Source: Flavobacterium psychrophilum (GTDB lineage: Bacteria; Bacteroidota; Bacteroidia; Flavobacteriales; Flavobacteriaceae). Taken from it: a stretch of 34,540 bases of DNA. The position numbers and the translations under genes are program-made. Each line of letters starts with the position of its first letter. The first letter of the stretch is position 1. This document shows, in pieces, positions 32,024 through 34,540 of the stretch. Location of the stretch: contig QFQM01000030.1 of NCBI GenBank assembly GCA_003243255.1, forward strand, positions 1-34,540, given 5' to 3'. The notes below the pieces were generated by a model. The model searched no databases. It was not told the DNA's origin and saw only the letters and a program-made list of their open reading frames with translations.

Positions 32024-34069
32024 TTATTGCTTTACAATCTTCTGTGTCATGGTACCGGTTTCACCTGTAATTTTTACAAGGTATATACCTGATGAGTATT
32101 TTGCAAAGTTAATAACAATTGTGTTTGAATTTGGATTTACAGCTGTAAGCTGTTTGCCTGTCATATCATATACTTCAATATTCCTGATAAGATTTACAGA
32201 ATCTATTGTAACCAACTCATTTACAGGATTAGGATATATTTTAACAGCACCTACTGTAAATGTTTTTGCTGAAAGTGTCATATCCTCATCGGCCGACCAG
32301 CTTGAAGCAAGGCTATTGTCGAGAGCGTTATCTGTTAGGTGAAGGAATTTACCATTGCCATCCGCGTTAGGCCATGGAGAAGAATCGGCATACTGAACCT
32401 CATCTATCCTGTTTCCAAAAGCATCAGACAGAACCAGCTTCTGGCTTTTATTTGACATATGGCGCACATACTGTCCAAAAGCCGTGATATCATGTTTTTG
32501 CTCAAACACAGTAGCATTGCTAACAATGTATATTTTTTGTCCGGCAGCGATGCTTGATGCTACAGGAAACTGATATGACAAACCAAGTTCACTCAGGTAA
32601 ACACCTGTAAGATCTACACTTTCTGAACCAGTGTTGGTAATCTCTATAAACTCCTGGTCGTCAGATTCAGGAAATTCTGTATTCTCTCCCGGATTATAGT
32701 TGATACCGCTTATTACAAGCGAAGGCACCTCAATAGTATTACACGCGGTAAACGTACCAATATTAGCATCAATCCAGTCAATTCTGTCTAAAATGAAGTC
32801 TTTAACATCATTCAGTTCATTTTGCAAATTAGGTACGGTGCCCCAACGCTGATTTTCTCTCACAGAAGCTTCGTTAATAAGCAATGCTGTAGCATCTATA
32901 AAATCCTCTACACTGTCATAATTTAAAGGTTGCCCTAATGATGTAACCTGATTCCATCGCTTTGCAAAATAGCATTTGTATGTATCATTATCAAACAGGT
33001 CTTTCCAGAATTTAGCACCTGTATTGTTGTCATTATCAAATTGCCATTGATCGATTACACTTCTATTACCAAATTCGTCATGTCCAAGGCTCAGGTTAAA
33101 ATCCCATACCGGTCCTGCCCTAAGTTTCCCTCCCCTGTCTTTGTGAAAGAATGTACTGATTTGGTAAGCATCAACATTAGCAGAAAACTCGTTCATAATC
33201 ATGAAATCAATAAACGTAGGCACATCAATAACAGATGGGTAGCCTGTACCAATATTATCATTATCAGTTCCGGTGAGCGTTTCCAGTGAGGTAAATTGCG
33301 AATGGATATAATCATTCTGTTCATCAGTCACATCTTCCGGCTTAGGCAACTCATGGATAAAATCAGTCAAACCGTCATAAGACTCCATTGTCCAGGCAAC
33401 GGGGTCACCCCCTGTGGTTTTATCAGCCTTAGTGATATAACCTCCGGTAAGGTTTACACCCGAATTATCCTCATCGGTAATTTCTTCTATGTTTACACGG
33501 TTGGAATCATCTTTAATCTTTTCCTGAAGTACATATAACCCTCTGTAATTGCCATTGATTACCACTTCGCAATAATGAGTTCTTGAAGCATATTGCCCCA
33601 GAGCCCTTGCCAGATTATAGTTAATATAATCCCTCATAAGTGATGCATCAAAGGCAAGACCATTTAATATCCAGTCGTTTTCGCTTGGCATACCTAAAAG
33701 GCTTACATTTTGTTTTGCTCCTGCAGTATCATAGGTAGTCCAGCCATATTGTTTCTTTTCGAGCATTTGAGAACTCGATCCACGTGTTTCAATCTTAATA
33801 CGTGCATTATAATTAAGGAATTCCGGCGTATTCTGGTCCGTCATATAATTTCGGGAGCCATCCGCGTGATAAATGATCTTAAGGCTAGCCCATATTTTGG
33901 GATCATCCGGGATTTCCATGGGCTGCCCGGTATTCGGATCATTATCTGTAGTAATAATAAATATAGGAAGGTTACTATCCGTAAAGTTAACCTGTCCATA
34001 AGAAACCGCTCCCAAAAACAGCGAAATGGAAAGCACATTCTTTCGTACGATAAGTAAAATTTTATTCAT
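32024..34069 (-). CDS. CotH-family protein with lamin-tail domain and T9SS sorting signal
   Basis: 681 residues with signal peptide (about 1-25). A CotH-type kinase-like domain spans about 85-375: IKIETRGSSSQMLEKKQYGW, WILNGLAFDASLMRDYINYNLARALG, INGNYRGLYVLQEKIKDDSNRVNI (171-194) and GPVWDFNLSLGHDEFGN (319-335). A lamin-tail domain covers about 446-575 (FIEITNTGSESVDLTGVYLSELG). A type A T9SS sorting domain ends it (about 605-681; IYPNPVNELVTIDS ... GIYLVKI). CotH proteins include spore-coat kinases; exported members may phosphorylate or bind surface proteins, but the substrate here is unknown. The promoter upstream is good. Confidence 0.92.
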   Translation of the reverse strand: MNKILLIVRKNVLSISLFLGAVSYGQVNFTDSNLPIFIITTDNDPNTGQPMEIPDDPKIWASLKIIYHADGSRNYMTDQNTPEFLNYNARIKIETRGSSSQMLEKKQYGWTTYDTAGAKQNVSLLGMPSENDWILNGLAFDASLMRDYINYNLARALGQYASRTHYCEVVINGNYRGLYVLQEKIKDDSNRVNIEEITDEDNSGVNLTGGYITKADKTTGGDPVAWTMESYDGLTDFIHELPKPEDVTDEQNDYIHSQFTSLETLTGTDNDNIGTGYPSVIDVPTFIDFMIMNEFSANVDAYQISTFFHKDRGGKLRAGPVWDFNLSLGHDEFGNRSVIDQWQFDNDNNTGAKFWKDLFDNDTYKCYFAKRWNQVTSLGQPLNYDSVEDFIDATALLINEASVRENQRWGTVPNLQNELNDVKDFILDRIDWIDANIGTFTACNTIEVPSLVISGINYNPGENTEFPESDDQEFIEITNTGSESVDLTGVYLSELGLSYQFPVASSIAAGQKIYIVSNATVFEQKHDITAFGQYVRHMSNKSQKLVLSDAFGNRIDEVQYADSSPWPNADGNGKFLHLTDNALDNSLASSWSADEDMTLSAKTFTVGAVKIYPNPVNELVTIDSVNLIRNIEVYDMTGKQLTAVNPNSNTIVINFAKYSSGIYLVKITGETGTMTQKIVKQ

Positions 34070-34091
34070 AGTAGTTTTTAAGATGTTTTAA

Positions 34092-34119
34092 CAAATATAT
34101 AATTAATTCGTTTACACAA
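34092..34119 (-). promoter_or_regulatory. Promoter TTG-N17-TATATTTG of the CotH/Kir transcript
   Basis: Minus strand: TTG (34117-34119), a 17-base spacer, then TATATTTG (34092-34099), matching the flavobacterial consensus. The start codon is 22 bases downstream. Confidence 0.78.
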
Positions 34120-34203
34120 ACATAACATTTGCAAAATATACTTATGAAAAAACCGCATTCTATTATAGAATAACAGAAATACAAACACATTAGTTTCTAC
34201 ATT

Positions 34204-34239
34204 AAAAAAAGCCCCATAATTAAATTACAGGGCTTTTAA
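34204..34239 (-). terminator. Terminator downstream of carB
   Basis: On the minus strand GCCCTGTAAT pairs with ATTATGGGGC (two of the pairs being G-U), followed by a run of seven T. On the plus strand those pairs would be C-A mismatches, so the element fits minus-strand transcription from carB. It lies 25 bases after the stop at 34258. Confidence 0.78.
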
Positions 34240-34257
34240 CTTTTATATACAGAGGTA

Positions 34258-34540
34258 TTATTTACTCAGGTACATTTTTCTTCTTGAATACAGTTCGTAG
34301 AACTGATCATCTTTAAGATCATCTATAAACAGGATGCTCTCACCTGTAGATTTCATTTCAGGTCCAAGTTTCTTGTTTACACCGTGGAACTTGCTGAAAG
34401 AGAATACCGGTTGTTTGATAGCAAATCCTTTAAGCTGTGGGTTAAAGTTAAAGTCAGTCACTTTGTTGTGGCCAAGCATTACTTTAGTAGCATAGTTTAC
34501 ATAAGGCTCACCGTAGGCTTTAGCGATAAACGGAACCGTA
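34258..34540 (-). CDS. carB: Carbamoyl-phosphate synthase large subunit CarB (C-terminal 93 residues, 5' cut)
   Basis: Only the end of the large subunit is inside the window. It reads TVPFIAKAYGEPYVNYATKVMLG at the window edge, then FSFSKFHGVNKKLGPEMKSTGE and a closing DDQFYELYSRRKMYLSK. The PFSKFxGVxxxLGPEMxSTGE pattern is characteristic of CarB, which makes carbamoyl phosphate from glutamine, bicarbonate and ATP for pyrimidine and arginine synthesis. The small C-terminal regulatory (MGS-like) domain seen in E. coli CarB is absent here: the protein stops shortly after STGE. This is the whole end of the gene, since a terminator follows. The N-terminal part is outside the window. Confidence 0.85.
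   Translation of the reverse strand, partial: TVPFIAKAYGEPYVNYATKVMLGHNKVTDFNFNPQLKGFAIKQPVFSFSKFHGVNKKLGPEMKSTGESILFIDDLKDDQFYELYSRRKMYLSK

Noticed and set aside
1..34540. CRISPR array, prophage, transposon or tRNA genes
   Set aside because: I saw no regularly spaced repeats, integrase, transposase, terminal inverted repeats with a gene between, or tRNA cloverleaf.

Overview
The window looks like chromosomal DNA of a flavobacterium (family Flavobacteriaceae, probably Flavobacterium or a close relative). Reasons: promoters of the Bacteroidetes type (TAnnTTTG, in several cases with an upstream TTG), two proteins ending in type IX secretion (T9SS) sorting domains, DUF4252, DUF3857/transglutaminase and DUF6526 family proteins, a BtuG-like surface lipoprotein, and an intergenic palindrome of a kind common in flavobacteria. 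I see no phage, transposase, tRNA, rRNA or CRISPR array. Both window ends cut housekeeping genes: typA/bipA on the left (C-terminus missing) and carB on the right (only the C-terminus present).

Layout, left to right. (1) 1-1488, typA on the minus strand; then a small TonB-C-domain secreted protein (1794-2444, +). (2) 2517-5144, minus strand: an operon of ECF sigma factor, membrane anti-sigma-like protein and three DUF4252 paralogues, one with a collagen-like Gly-X-Lys tail. (3) 5261-6721: S41-type lipoprotein protease. (4) 6879-13038: a vitamin B12 uptake locus. A cobalamin riboswitch (about 9829-9985, minus) precedes btuB (TonB-dependent receptor) and a BtuG-like beta-propeller lipoprotein; the divergent btuF-btuC-btuD-type ABC importer has its own promoter and no visible riboswitch. 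(5) 13110-16002: small proteins, including three extremely hydrophilic, probably disordered ones, around a YceI-family gene. (6) 16007-22951, almost all minus: DUF6526 protein, an amidase_3 protein lacking the usual catalytic Glu, YdeI/OmdA protein, HAD hydrolase, an AlkZ-like winged-helix protein, NTF2-like protein, glycolipid-binding-family protein, an M48-like protease, a DUF2007 membrane protein and an unknown secreted protein. (7) 23019-24968: rmuC and an acyl-CoA thioesterase. (8) 25040-30301: a diheme c-type cytochrome lipoprotein, then a tandem DUF3857/transglutaminase pair in which the first protein keeps the Cys-His-Asp triad and the second appears to have lost it. (9) 30357-34069, minus: a T9SS-sorted blue-copper protein, a Kir-type potassium channel and a CotH-family T9SS protein just upstream of the channel. 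(10) 34258-34540: the carB end.

How the genes work together. The clearest system is B12 acquisition: surface capture (BtuG-like), outer-membrane transport (BtuB), periplasmic binding (BtuF-like) and inner-membrane import (BtuCD-like), with only the outer-membrane half under riboswitch control. The sigma/anti-sigma/DUF4252 block is probably a self-contained envelope regulon. The cell-envelope theme continues in the proteases, the degenerate amidase, the transglutaminase pair and the T9SS proteins. I found no wholly new system that I can defend from sequence alone. The best candidates for follow-up are the active/inactive transglutaminase pair, the amidase without its catalytic Glu, the AlkZ-like operon, the collagen-like tail and the cluster of disordered proteins.
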